In this document: positions 42,768 to 52,141 of the stretch, one piece after another
Layout: each line of letters begins with the position of its first letter
Numbering within the stretch: position 1 is the first letter of the stretch
DNA from: Halorubrum ruber
GTDB taxonomy: Archaea > Halobacteriota > Halobacteria > Halobacteriales > Haloferacaceae
Direction of reading: 5' to 3'
DNA: 64,000 bases
NCBI RefSeq assembly: GCF_018228765.1
Contig: NZ_CP073695.1
Coordinates: 248,001-312,000 of the forward strand
Notes under the pieces: model-generated
Told to the model about the DNA's origin: nothing
The model's input: the letters and a program-made list of their open reading frames with translations, nothing else
The model's database searches: none
Translations under genes and position numbers: made by a program

Positions 42768-45223
42768 ATGGAACCGAGTTCGCTCTCCGGGCTCCCCGCG
42801 GGCGTCGGCGAGGCGCTCGAAGCGGAGGGCGTCGCGGAGCTGTACCCGCCCCAGCAGGCGGCCGTCGAGGCGGGCGTCGTCGACGGCGAGAGCCTCGTCG
42901 CGGCCGTACCGACCGCGTCCGGCAAGACCCTTATCGCCGAGCTGGCGATGCTCTCTTCGATCGAGCGCGGCGGGAAGGCCTTATATATCGTCCCGCTGCG
43001 CGCGCTCGCCAGCGAGAAGAAGGCGGAGTTCGAGCGCTGGGAGGAGTTCGGCGTCACGGTCGGCGTCTCCACGGGCAACTACGACTCCGACGGCGAGTGG
43101 CTCGCGAGCCGGGACATCATCGTCGCCACCTCCGAGAAGGTGGACTCGCTGATCCGCAACGGCGCGCCGTGGATCGACGACCTCACCTGCGTCGTCAGCG
43201 ACGAGGTCCACCTCGTCGACGACTCTCACCGCGGCCCCACCCTCGAAGTCACCCTCGCGAAGCTCCGGAAGGTGAACCCCGGCCTCCAAACGGTCGCGCT
43301 CTCGGCGACCGTCGGCAACGCGGACGTCATCGCCGACTGGCTCGACGCCGAGCTCGTCGAGTCCGACTGGCGACCCATCGAACTGCGGACGGGGGTCCAC
43401 TTCGGCAACGCGATCGAGTTCGACGACGGGAGCCAGCGCGAGGTGCCCGTCGAGCGCGGCGAGGACCAGACCGCCCGGCTCGTCGCGGACGCCCTCGACA
43501 CCGAGGAGGACGGGCAGGGCGGCTCCTCGCTCGTCTTCGTCAACTCCCGGCGCAACGCCGAGTCGTCGGCCCGGAAGCTGGGCGAGGTCACCGCCCCAGA
43601 CTCACCGGCGACGAGCGCGACCGCCTCCGCGAGCTGGCCGAGGAGATCCGCGGCGTCTCCGACACGGACACCTCCGAGGACCTCGCGGACGCGGTCGAGC
43701 AGGGATCGGCGTTCCACCACGCGGGCCTCGCGAGCGAGCACCGCAGCCTGATCGAGGACGCGTTCCGCGACCGGCTGATCAAGTGCGTCTCCGCGACGCC
43801 GACGCTCGCGGCCGGCGTCAACACCCCCGCCCGCCGGGTGATCGTCCGCGACTGGCGCCGCTACGACGGGGAGTTCGGCGGGATGCAGCCGCTCGACGTC
43901 CTCGAAGTCCACCAGATGTGCGGCCGCGCGGGACGGCCCGGGCTCGACCCCTACGGCGAGGCGGTGCTGCTCGCGAACAGCGCCGACACCCGCGAGGAGC
44001 TGTTCGACCGGTACGTCTGGGCCGACCCCGAGCCGGTCCGCTCGAAGCTGGCGGCCGAGCCCGCGCTCCGCACGCACGTCCTTGCGACGGTCGCCTCCGG
44101 CTTCGCCGCCACCCGCGACGGGCTCCTCTCCTTCCTCGATAACACTCTCTACGCGACCCAGACCGACGACGAGGGGCGCCTCGCATCGGTGACCGACACC
44201 GTCCTCGACTACCTCGAAGTCAACGGCTTCGTCGACCGCGACCGCGACGGCGGGAGCGAGGGGCTCGCCGCGACCGGTATCGGCCACACCGTCTCCCGGC
44301 TCTACCTCGACCCGATGAGCGCGGCCGAGATACTCGACGGGCTGCGGACTGTCGTGGACGGCGCGGACGACGAGGGCGCCGAGAGCGGCGAGTTCGTTCC
44401 GGCGGACGGCGCCGATGCGGATCTCGACGCGGACGCCGACGACGCCGGGTTCACGACCTACACGCGGGCGGACGACGAGGGGGGCGACCCCGCCGCCGAG
44501 CCCGCGGAGTCGGACGACGACGGCCCCGCGGTAACCCCGCTCGGCCTCTACCACCTCGTCAGCCGGACTCCTGACACCTACGAGCTGTACCTCAAGTCCG
44601 GCGACCGCGAGGAGTACACCGAGGTCTGCTACGAGCGCGAGGCGGAGTTCCTCGGCGACGTGCCCTCCGAGTACGAGGACGTGCGCTTCGAGGACTGGCT
44701 CGCCGCGCTGAAGACGGCCCGCCTCTTGGAGGACTGGGCGAACGAGGTGGACGAGGACCGGATCGCGGAGCGCTACGGCGTCGGCCCGGGCGACATCCGC
44801 GGGAAGGTCGACACCGCCGAGTGGCTCCTCCGGGCGGCCGAGACGCTCGCGCGCGACGTGGAGGGAATCGACGGCGACGTCGTCGTTCAGGTGCGCGAGG
44901 CCCGCAAGCGGCTGGAGTACGGGGTCCGCGAGGAGCTGCTCGACCTCGCCGGCGTCCGGAACGTCGGCCGCAAGCGCGCCCGCCGCCTCTTCGAGGCCGG
45001 CATCGAGAGCCGCGCCGACCTCCGGGAGGCGGACAAGGCGGTCGTGCTGGGCGCGCTCCGCGGCCGCGAGCTCACCGCCGAGCGCATCTTGGAGAACGCC
45101 GGCCGCGAGGACCCCTCGCTGGACGGCGTCGACCCCGACCGATCGGCCTCCGCGGCGGCGACCGCGGGCGCGGACGCCGACGGCGACGGCGACGGACAGG
45201 CGAGTCTGGGTGATTTCGGATGA
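42768..45223 (+). CDS. hel308: Hel308 DNA helicase (reading frame broken once)
   Basis: The first frame has Q-motif [11 protein letters not shown], motif I TASGKT (about 47), DEVHL (about 145) and SATVGN. The second has [47 protein letters not shown], the ratchet region and a helix-hairpin-helix ([18 protein letters not shown]). Adding one C to the run at 43594-43597 joins them near the [16 protein letters not shown] segment, 818 residues, normal for the family. It acts at stalled forks. The C-terminus ends QASLGDFG, resembling the QxSLGDF tails of PCNA-binding haloarchaeal repair proteins. It overlaps cgi121 by 4 bases. Confidence 0.93.
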
Positions 45224-45837
45224 CTGGCCCCGCTGTCGACGCCGACGAGGAACCGGCGCCCGACCCCGACGGTGAGCCGGCGCCCGAGCCCGCGGTCCGC
45301 CTCGTCCGCGGTACCTTCGCCATCGACGACCTCGACGCGTTCCTCGCCGACCTCGACGGGATCGCCGCGGAGACCGGCGCGGTCGTCCAGGCGTTCGACG
45401 TCGACCTCGTCGTCTCCCCGACGCAGCTCCGCGAGGCAGCGCGGCTCGCCGCGCGAGCGATCGCCCGCGGCGAGGCGGTCGCGCGCGACCCCGCGGTCGA
45501 GGTCCTGCTGTACGCGGCCGGCCGCAGACAGATCGACCGCGCGCTCGAAGTCGGGGTCTCCGAGGGTGAGCGTCCCGCCGTCGTCCTCGTCGCGGACTTC
45601 GGCGGCGTGGCCGGCGCCGACCGGTCGACCGCGGACCTCGACGCGGCGGTCGAGGCGGTTCGGGGGCTCGCGATCGACACCGTCGACGACCCGGACGCAG
45701 GGGGCTTCCCGACCGAGTTCGACGCGGACCGCGTCCGCGAGTACTACGGCGTCACCGACCGCGAGCTGGCGGCGACGACCGGCGACCTCACCGACGTCGT
45801 CCGCGAGCGCGTCGCGCTGCTGGACGTCGAGAAGTGA
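45220..45837 (+). CDS. cgi121: KEOPS complex subunit Cgi121
   Basis: The 205-residue product has an acidic N-terminal tail (1-27), then the Cgi121 fold: [64 protein letters not shown] and a C-terminal helical part. Cgi121 binds tRNA and the Bud32 kinase in the KEOPS complex that makes t6A37. ATGA overlap with hel308 indicates one operon, a pairing common in haloarchaea. Confidence 0.9.
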   Translation: MTGPAVDADEEPAPDPDGEPAPEPAVRLVRGTFAIDDLDAFLADLDGIAAETGAVVQAFDVDLVVSPTQLREAARLAARAIARGEAVARDPAVEVLLYAAGRRQIDRALEVGVSEGERPAVVLVADFGGVAGADRSTADLDAAVEAVRGLAIDTVDDPDAGGFPTEFDADRVREYYGVTDRELAATTGDLTDVVRERVALLDVEK

Positions 45838-45860
45838 CGGAGATACTCCCGCCCGCCGCC

Positions 45861-45884
45861 ACCCCTTCGTTTCGACTGGAAACC
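45861..45884 (-). other. Strong ORB-like sequence between cgi121 and tRNA-Gln
   Basis: The minus strand reads GGTTTCCAGTCGAAACGAAG then GGGT, an excellent match to the mini-ORB core, with G-string neighbours (GGCGG). It is 22 kb from the origin and lies just beyond the cgi121 stop, so it is not a promoter of that gene. Secondary Orc1 binding is a hypothesis. Confidence 0.5.
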
Positions 45885-45933
45885 GCGGGACGGGGGCGCC
45901 GCTCGGTTCCAAGCGAAGCGGAAGCGAGAGAAG

Positions 45934-46006
45934 TAGTCCATCCTGGATTCGAACCAGGGTCGTTGCCCCCAGAAGGCAACAGGATTGGCCACTACCCCAA
46001 TGGACT
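45934..46006 (-). tRNA. tRNA-Gln (anticodon CTG)
   Basis: The minus strand gives a complete cloverleaf: acceptor AGTCCAT/ATGGACT with discriminator A, D-arm GGGGTAGTGGCCAATCC, anticodon stem TTGCC/GGCAA with loop TTCTGGG (anticodon CUG) and T-arm CCTGGTTCGAATCCAGG. CCA is not encoded and there is no intron. It is transcribed towards cgi121. Confidence 0.97.
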
Positions 46007-46180
46007 GCGCACTTTCCGATAGCCAGTACGTCTTTGTAAGCGTTGCGCGTCGCGGCCGCCGTGCGATCGGTTGACGGGACCGTCGCACGCTCCGGTCGCG
46101 ACGCGGCGGTCGCATCGCCTTCGGATCGCGTTCGTGCGCATATCGACGCGCTTTACACGACCCAATCCGCACGAAGCTGT

Positions 46181-46774
46181 ATGTACGTCGGACGATTCGT
46201 CGTCGTCGCGCCCGGGATCGGCGGCTACCGCGTCTCCTCGCGCTCGTTCCCGAACCGCCGGATCCGCGACCGCGACGGGACCCTCACCGTCGGCCCGACG
46301 CCGGACGCGCCCGAGACCGACAACCCGTACGTCTCCTACAACTGCGCTCGGGCGGTCGAGACGCCGACCGAGGAGCCCCTCGCCGCCCTCGGCAACGGCT
46401 CGCACGTCGACCCGATCGCGGAGAAGTTAGAGCGCGGCTACCCCGCCCGCGACGCGCTCGCGTCGGCGCTGCTCGCGCTCGACTTCGAGAAGGACGACTA
46501 CGACACCCCCCGAGTCGCCGGCGTCGTCGGCGCGGAGGAGGCGACGATCGGCGTCGTCCGCCGCGACGCGCTGCTCGTCGAGGCCGTCGACGAGCCGACC
46601 GTCGTCGCGACCTACGAGACGGATGCCCCCGAGCCGTACGATCTGACGGCCACAGGGGCCGACGCCGTCGCGACCGAACTGCTCGGCGCCGACCTCGAAC
46701 ACCCGGTCTGCGCCGCGGGCGCGACGGTCGACGGCGACGGCGTCTCCCTGGCGTTCGACAACGGCGAGGACTGA
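46181..46774 (+). CDS. purO: IMP cyclohydrolase, archaeal type
   Basis: The 197-residue product matches archaeal PurO, which closes FAICAR to IMP in the last step of purine synthesis and is unrelated to bacterial PurH. Family features are [78 protein letters not shown] and the C-terminal LAFDNGE. The ATG at 46181 gives the family start; the upstream extension is discarded. Confidence 0.94.
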   Translation: MYVGRFVVVAPGIGGYRVSSRSFPNRRIRDRDGTLTVGPTPDAPETDNPYVSYNCARAVETPTEEPLAALGNGSHVDPIAEKLERGYPARDALASALLALDFEKDDYDTPRVAGVVGAEEATIGVVRRDALLVEAVDEPTVVATYETDAPEPYDLTATGADAVATELLGADLEHPVCAAGATVDGDGVSLAFDNGED

Positions 46775-46870
46775 CCGCGCGCCGTCGCGGGCGCGGGCCG
46801 CCCCCGCCGCGGCGACTGACCGCCTTTCCGGCTCCCGACGCCTTTTGCCTCCCCCGTCCGACTGACGCGC

Positions 46871-48975
46871 ATGGAGCGCGTCACCGCCGCCGACTACCAC
46901 GACCTCGCGGTCCCGTCCGACCCCCGAATCTCGCCGGACGGCGACCGCGTCGCCTTCGTGCGCCGACAGCCGACCGACGACGAGAGCTACGAGACGACGG
47001 TGTACCTCGTCGACGTCGCGGGCGAGGATGATCCGCGCCGGCTCACCCTCTCGGAGGGCGCCGACGCCGAACCGCGCTGGAGCCCCTCCGGCGATCGGAT
47101 CGCCTTCACCTCCACCCGGGGCGCGGCCGACGACCGCCAGCAGCTGTGGGTCCTCCCGCTCGACGGTGGCGAAGCCCGCCGCGTCACCGACGTCGTCGGC
47201 GGCGTCTCCTCGATCACGTGGTCGCCCGACGGCGAGCGGATCGCGTTCGTCCAGTCGGTGACCGCGGACGACCGCGAGGCCGACCGCGACCTCGCGGTGC
47301 CCGACGAGTACGAGCCCGAGGAACACCCCGACCCGCGCGTCATCGACCGGACCGTCTACCGCGCCGCCGAGCGCTACTTCGACGGCCGCCGCCCCGGCGT
47401 GTACGTCGTCGACGCGGACGCGACGGTCGGGGGCGTCACCGACCCCGACCCGGCCGAGTCCGGGGCGGTCACGCGCGTCACCGACCGCGACGCCGACTTC
47501 GCCGCGCCTTCGTGGGGCGACGCCGACACGCTGTACTACACCGAGGCGGTCGGCGACGACCCCGACGACTCCGTCGAGATCGCGATACACGCCCACGATC
47601 TAGCGGCCGACGAGGCCGAGCGCGTCCACACCACGACCGGGTGGGGCGCCGACCTCGCGGCGACCGCCGACGGCCGCGTCGCGTTCACGCACGCGGAGCC
47701 GGAGCAGGTGTCGATGCAGCCGACGGACCTCCGCGTCCTCGACGCGGAATCGGGCGCGGTCACCGACCTCACCGGCGGCATCGACCGCGGGCTCGGCCGC
47801 GACACGACGCCCCAGTGGGGGCCGGACGGGGAGACGATCTACTTCGCGACGCCCGACGAGGGGAAGACGGCGCTGTGGCACGTCCCCGCCGACGGGAGCG
47901 CCGGCCCCGAGCGCCTGCTCCGACCGGGCACCGTCTCGGGCGCGACCGTCGGCGGCGACGCCGACGCGGGGCCCGAGTCGGTCACCGTCGCGTTCGCCGC
48001 CAGCGAGTGGGACCACCCGGGCGACGCGTTCGCGTACGACGCCGCGGCCGACGAGCGGACCCGCCTGACCGAGCTGAACGCCGACTACCTCGCCGAGCGG
48101 GCGGTCGGCGAGCCGGAGGAGCTCCTCTTCGAGTCCGACGGGGTCGAGATCCAGGGTGGCTGCTGACGCCCCCGGAACCAGCCACTGATACCGACGAGCC
48201 GTACCCGCTCGCGGTCGAGATCCACGGCGGCCCGCACGCGATGTGGTCGACCGCGGGGACGATGTGGCACGAGTTCCAGACGCTTGCGGCCCGCGGCTAC
48301 GCCGTCTTCTGGTCGAACCCCCGCGGCTCGACCGGCTACGGCGAGGCGTTCATGCAGGCGATCGAGCGCGACTGGGGCGCGGTCACCCTCGACGACGTGA
48401 TGGCGGGCGTCAAGACGGTCGCCGACCGGCCCGAGGTCGACGCCTCGAACGCCTTCGTCACCGGCGGCTCCTTCGGCGGGTTCATGGCCTCGTGGGCGGT
48501 CGGACAGACCGACTACTTCCGCGCGGCCGTCGCCCAGCGCGGTGTCTACGACCTCACCGGCTTCTACGGCTCGACCGACGCGGCGTACAAGCTCGTCGAG
48601 GGCGACTTCGACGCGGTCCCCTCCGAGGAGCCCGCGTGGCTCTGGGAGCAGTCGCCGACCGGCCACGCCGACGCGGTCGACACGCCGACCCTCCTGATCC
48701 ACTCCGAGGACGACACGCGGACGCCGATCTGTACGGCGGAGCTGTACCACCGGATCCTCCGAAAAAACGGCGTCGACACGCGGTTCGTCAGGTACCCCCG
48801 CGAGGGACACGAGCTCTCGCGGTCCGGCGAGCCCGCGCATATCGTCGACCGCATCGAGCGCATCGCCCGCTGGTTCGACGGCTACTCCGACCACCACGAC
48901 GCCGAGCGCGCGCTCGACCGCCCCGAGGACGACGGGCTGACCGCCGGCGCGGAAGACGAGGAAGGGGAGGAGTAG
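46871..48975 (+). CDS. S9-family prolyl oligopeptidase-like peptidase (reading frame broken once)
   Basis: The N-terminal beta-propeller has repeated DPRISPDGDRVAFVRR, PRWSPSGDRIAFTSTRG and ITWSPDGERIAFVQ blades. The C-terminal alpha/beta hydrolase, in another frame from about 48160, has IHGGPHAMW, the nucleophile TGGSFGGFMASWAVGQ, HSEDDTRTP (Asp) and REGHELSRSG (His). One added G at the run 48154-48156 restores VEIQGWLLTPPEP and gives 701 residues. The triad is complete, so the enzyme is likely active as an acylaminoacyl- or dipeptidyl-peptidase. No signal peptide, so it is cytosolic. Confidence 0.92.
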
Positions 48976-48991
48976 GCGTCTCGGCCGAGGG

Positions 48992-49366
48992 TCAGCGATC
49001 GTCCGGGTCGAACCCGTCGATCGCGTCGTGGACGTCCGCGACCCACTCGTCGAGCGCGTCGTGGAGTCGGCGCTTGGCCTCCGGGACCGGAGTCGCGGTG
49101 TACTGGTAGACGTAGCCGCCGGAGTCGAGCAGCCGCCGCCGGCGCTCGACGAGCCCCTTCTCCCGCAGGGTCGACAGCGACCGGTTCACGTTCGACCGGT
49201 CGCGGTCGAGCGCGTCGGCCAGTTCCGAGACGGTGCTGCCCGGGTACTCGAGCAGTTCGAGGTACGCGCGGCTCTCGTGGTCGCGTACGCCGAAGACGCA
49301 GGAGAGGACGTGCTCGAAGGAAGGCGAGGTGTCGCCGACGAGGTCCTCGATCTCGGGATCGCTCAT
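48992..49366 (-). CDS. Winged-helix transcriptional regulator (TrmB/MarR-like)
   Basis: The 124-residue product has a helix-turn-helix core SRAYLELLEYPGSTVSELADALDRDRSNVNRSLSTLREKGLVERRRRLL (about 32-80), then a wing and a C-terminal helical dimerisation region. CVFGVRDHE near residue 23 is a common haloarchaeal opening of the group. Target unknown; no adjacent transporter suggests a sugar. It converges with the S9 peptidase gene. Confidence 0.8.
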   Translation of the reverse strand: MSDPEIEDLVGDTSPSFEHVLSCVFGVRDHESRAYLELLEYPGSTVSELADALDRDRSNVNRSLSTLREKGLVERRRRLLDSGGYVYQYTATPVPEAKRRLHDALDEWVADVHDAIDGFDPDDR

Positions 49367-49421
49367 GTCGGTCGATCCGCGCGCGGTGCTGTTAAATACC
49401 CGTCACGGCGGCTCGACGCGG

Positions 49422-49661
49422 TCATTCGTCCGCCGCGTACCCCATCTGGTCGATACAACCCCGCATCCCCGACTCGTCCGCGTGCCGGTGGAGGTTCGTC
49501 GGCGTGTCGCAGTGGTACGTCTCCCCGTCGTAGCGGAGGGCGACCTCGTGGTTAGCGCCGGCGACCTCGACGTCGACGAGGATCCGCCGGCCGTCGTTGA
49601 GCGCGTCGATGAGTTCGTCGACGGACAGCTCGCCCGCCTCGACTCGGAGTACCTCGCTCAT
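49422..49661 (-). CDS. Small conserved haloarchaeal protein
   Basis: The 79-residue product has no family I can name. It contains ELIDALNDGRRILVDVEVAGANHEVALRYDGETYHCDTPTNLHRHADESGMRGCI. One Cys in HCDT and one in MRGCI, with neighbouring histidines, might bind metal. It sits upstream of the winged-helix gene on the same strand with a 55-base gap. Confidence 0.65.
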   Translation of the reverse strand: MSEVLRVEAGELSVDELIDALNDGRRILVDVEVAGANHEVALRYDGETYHCDTPTNLHRHADESGMRGCIDQMGYAADE

Positions 49662-49774
49662 GGGTGTGATACGACGGTCGGCGAGTTAAAGGCGACCGAT
49701 GTCGCTCGGCCCGCGGCGGCCGTCCCGTCGACGCGGGCGATGCGCCGGCGTGGTCGGCGGGATCGCTCCCGATC

Positions 49775-50461
49775 TCACGTCGTCGTCGAGTCCGGGCCGC
49801 CCTCCTCGGCGGGCGGCTCGACGCCCTCGGCCGCCGCGATGTCGTCGGTCCGCTTCTCGGTCTCGACGTGCCAGCGGTCGATCTCGGACTCGTACTCGCC
49901 GAGGACCTCGGAGACCTCCGTTTTCAGCTCGTCGTCGTTGACGTTCACCTCGAAGACGAACGTCTCGCCGTCCTCGGCGCGGGCGACCTCCTGGATATTG
50001 GCGCTGACGAGCTCGTTGTCGAAGTAGTACGGCGCCATCTGGGTCATCACGTTGCGGTAGACGGCGTCTTCCACCTTCCGGAGCGCCTTCCGGCTGGCGG
50101 AGTCGGCCGCGCGGGCGACGTGCTCGATCGACTCCCCCCAGCTCTCGCGGGCGCTCTCCGTGTCGTTCTCCTCGACCTTCTCGTAGGACTCCGTGAGCTT
50201 CTCGCCGGCCGTCTGGAGGTCGTCGCCGGGCGACTGCCCCGCGCGCTCGCCTTTCCCCTCGTCGACGGACGCCTGCGCCGCGGTCTTCTCCGAGACGTCC
50301 TCGTCGATGCGCTCGTGGGTCTTGGGACGCCACTCGTCGAACTCGTAGTAGGCGTCGCCGTCGACGCCGACCTCCCGGAGCGCCAAGGCGATCCGCTCGC
50401 CGTGTTCGACGACGTCTCCCCAGTCGCCGCGCACCTTGAACCCGGAGATGCTCTCTTCCAT
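49775..50461 (-). CDS. DUF5828-family haloarchaeal protein
   Basis: The 228-residue product starts MEESISGFKVRGDWGDVVEHGERI, typical of DUF5828. It continues DEWRPKTHERIDEDVSEKTAAQASVDEG and a C-terminal region MTQMAPYYFDNELVSANIQEVARAEDGETFVFEVNVNDDELK with an extended charged tail. It is mostly helical and acidic. Function is unknown. Confidence 0.85.
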   Translation of the reverse strand: MEESISGFKVRGDWGDVVEHGERIALALREVGVDGDAYYEFDEWRPKTHERIDEDVSEKTAAQASVDEGKGERAGQSPGDDLQTAGEKLTESYEKVEENDTESARESWGESIEHVARAADSASRKALRKVEDAVYRNVMTQMAPYYFDNELVSANIQEVARAEDGETFVFEVNVNDDELKTEVSEVLGEYESEIDRWHVETEKRTDDIAAAEGVEPPAEEGGPDSTTT

Positions 50462-50588
50462 CGGTTGCCCTCGCTACGGCACGGACGCGTATAAGTCTCC
50501 CCGAACTGACGTGACTCGCCGAGCGCGGCTCGCGGTCTGACCCGTGGCCGACGCCGGCTTGCAGTTGACGCCGACTTCCGGCCGATGC

Positions 50589-50849
50589 CTACTCTCCGTA
50601 CGCGATCCGGCGCGCGAACGCGTCGATCCGCGCTTTGAGGTCGCCGAAGTACCCGGCCGGCGAGACGCGCCGGACCGACGACTCGTCGACCTCGATCCGC
50701 TCGCCCGAGAACGGGTCGCGCTCGGCCCGCTCTTCGGAGGACTGATCGCTCGACACCGCGCCGACGACGGTCGACATCGAGCAGCGGCCGCAGGCCTCGA
50801 CCTCAACCGCGCCGTCGTCCCCGTCGGACCGGTCTCGTTCGTCTGCCAT
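50589..50849 (-). CDS. Small hypothetical protein with a CxxC pair
   Basis: The 86-residue product has an acidic N-terminus, a lone CGRC pair (residues 20-23) and a C-terminal helix (YFGDLKARIDAFARRIAYGE). A single CxxC could make a metal site only by dimerisation. No family recognised. Codon use is typical of the region, which supports coding. Confidence 0.55.
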   Translation of the reverse strand: MADERDRSDGDDGAVEVEACGRCSMSTVVGAVSSDQSSEERAERDPFSGERIEVDESSVRRVSPAGYFGDLKARIDAFARRIAYGE

Positions 50850-51020
50850 GGTCTCTCACGACACGTTACGCCGTGCGTCTTCTTAAAACCGCGCCTAGCT
50901 CCCGCTCCCGCCCGTTTCGGACGCTCGATCTCGTCGGCTGCGGCACCGCGTCGACGCCCGGGTCGCCGCCGGCATCCCGCTCCCGACGCCCTTTTTACTC
51001 GCTCCGTGGAATGCGTTGGC

Positions 51021-51401
51021 ATGGGATATCGCGTCGTCGACGTCGACTCGGTCGACCCGGAGCCGGACCGACCGTGCGAGTGCCGGAAGCTCTCCGAGCC
51101 GGGCGGCCTCGACGCCGCGGCGATCAACCGATTCAGGGCCGAGCCGGGCGAGCAGCTCCCGCTCGCGTACCACTACCACGAGACGCAACAGGAGGCGTTC
51201 TACGTGCTCGACGGGACGCTCTCGGTGGAGACGCCCGAGGAGACCTACGAGATTCCCGCGGACGACCTGTTCGTCGTCGACCCCGAGAGCCCGCAGCGCG
51301 CGTACAACCCGGCCGACGCCGACGCCCCCGTCACCGTGCTCGCGATCGGCGCGCCGCCGGCCGACGGCGACGCGGTCGCCTACGACCCGGACGATGAGTG
51401 A
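51021..51401 (+). CDS. Cupin-domain protein
   Basis: The 126-residue product has the cupin motifs: YHYHETQQEAFYVLDGTLSVE (about 53-73; metal histidines and glutamate) and the second motif EIPADDLFVVDPESPQRAYNP (about 79-99), in which the usual metal histidine is not obvious. The cupin family includes dioxygenases, isomerases and binding proteins; function is open. It overlaps the next gene by 8 bases. Confidence 0.82.
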   Translation: MGYRVVDVDSVDPEPDRPCECRKLSEPGGLDAAAINRFRAEPGEQLPLAYHYHETQQEAFYVLDGTLSVETPEETYEIPADDLFVVDPESPQRAYNPADADAPVTVLAIGAPPADGDAVAYDPDDE

Positions 51402-52083
51402 GCGGGCCGGGCCGGAGGGCGGCGACGCGACGGGCGGCGACGCGACGGGCAGCGACGGGACCGCCCCAGCGGGAGGCGACGGCCGCCGCGACCCCGAGGA
51501 GCTGCCGGCCGAGATCCGCGAGGCCGTCCCCGACTACGACGACGAGTACCTCGACCGGGTCTCCGACCGGCTGCTGTACAGCTACGACCTCGACCGTGAT
51601 GTCGTCGTCGACGGCGAGCGCTTCGACATGACGGCCGAGATGCGGGTGCGCAACCAGAAGCAGTTCCTCCACCCGGCGCTGAGCTACGCGGACCACGACA
51701 TGATGGAGTTCCTGTTCGCTCGGCGCGTCTCGACCCCGTCGGTCGCCGAGCTCGAACGGCTCGTGGAGTTCGCCCACGCGGTGGCTGACGACCGCGTCGA
51801 GGCCGACGAGGAACACTACGGGACGGACGTCACCGTCGCGCTCGTCGCGGACCGGATCCCTGACGACGTCGCCGACTTCGTCGACGGGTTCCGCGACCGA
51901 ACGCTGCTGAAGTTCGGCTACTACGGCCACTACGAGGTGAACCTGATCGTCGTCGCGCCCGACGAGGAGGAGCTGGTCGCGAGCGAGGTCGCTGACGTCG
52001 CCGGCGCGTTCCGCCTGTGGGAGGCGGTCGCGGAGCCGGACGAGGGGTTCTTCTCGCGGCTGGCGAAGCGGTTCTGGCGGTAG
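51394..52083 (+). CDS. Conserved haloarchaeal protein, unknown function
   Basis: The 229-residue product starts with a G/D/A/T low-complexity tail (1-30). A folded region follows: PELPAEIREAVPDYDDEYLDRVSDRLLYSYDLDRDVVVDGERFDMTAEM, QKQFLHPALSYADHDMMEFLFARR and a C-terminal ALVADRIPDDVADFVDGFRDRTLLKFGYYGHYEVNLIVVAPDE. No membrane segment. Coupled to the upstream cupin gene by overlap; a shared role is possible but unspecified. Confidence 0.75.
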   Translation: MSERAGPEGGDATGGDATGSDGTAPAGGDGRRDPEELPAEIREAVPDYDDEYLDRVSDRLLYSYDLDRDVVVDGERFDMTAEMRVRNQKQFLHPALSYADHDMMEFLFARRVSTPSVAELERLVEFAHAVADDRVEADEEHYGTDVTVALVADRIPDDVADFVDGFRDRTLLKFGYYGHYEVNLIVVAPDEEELVASEVADVAGAFRLWEAVAEPDEGFFSRLAKRFWR

Positions 52084-52141
52084 CGGTCGAAGCGGCGCCG
52101 AAAAAACCGTAGAGGGCAGGGGGCGGGGTCGGTCGGCGGCG

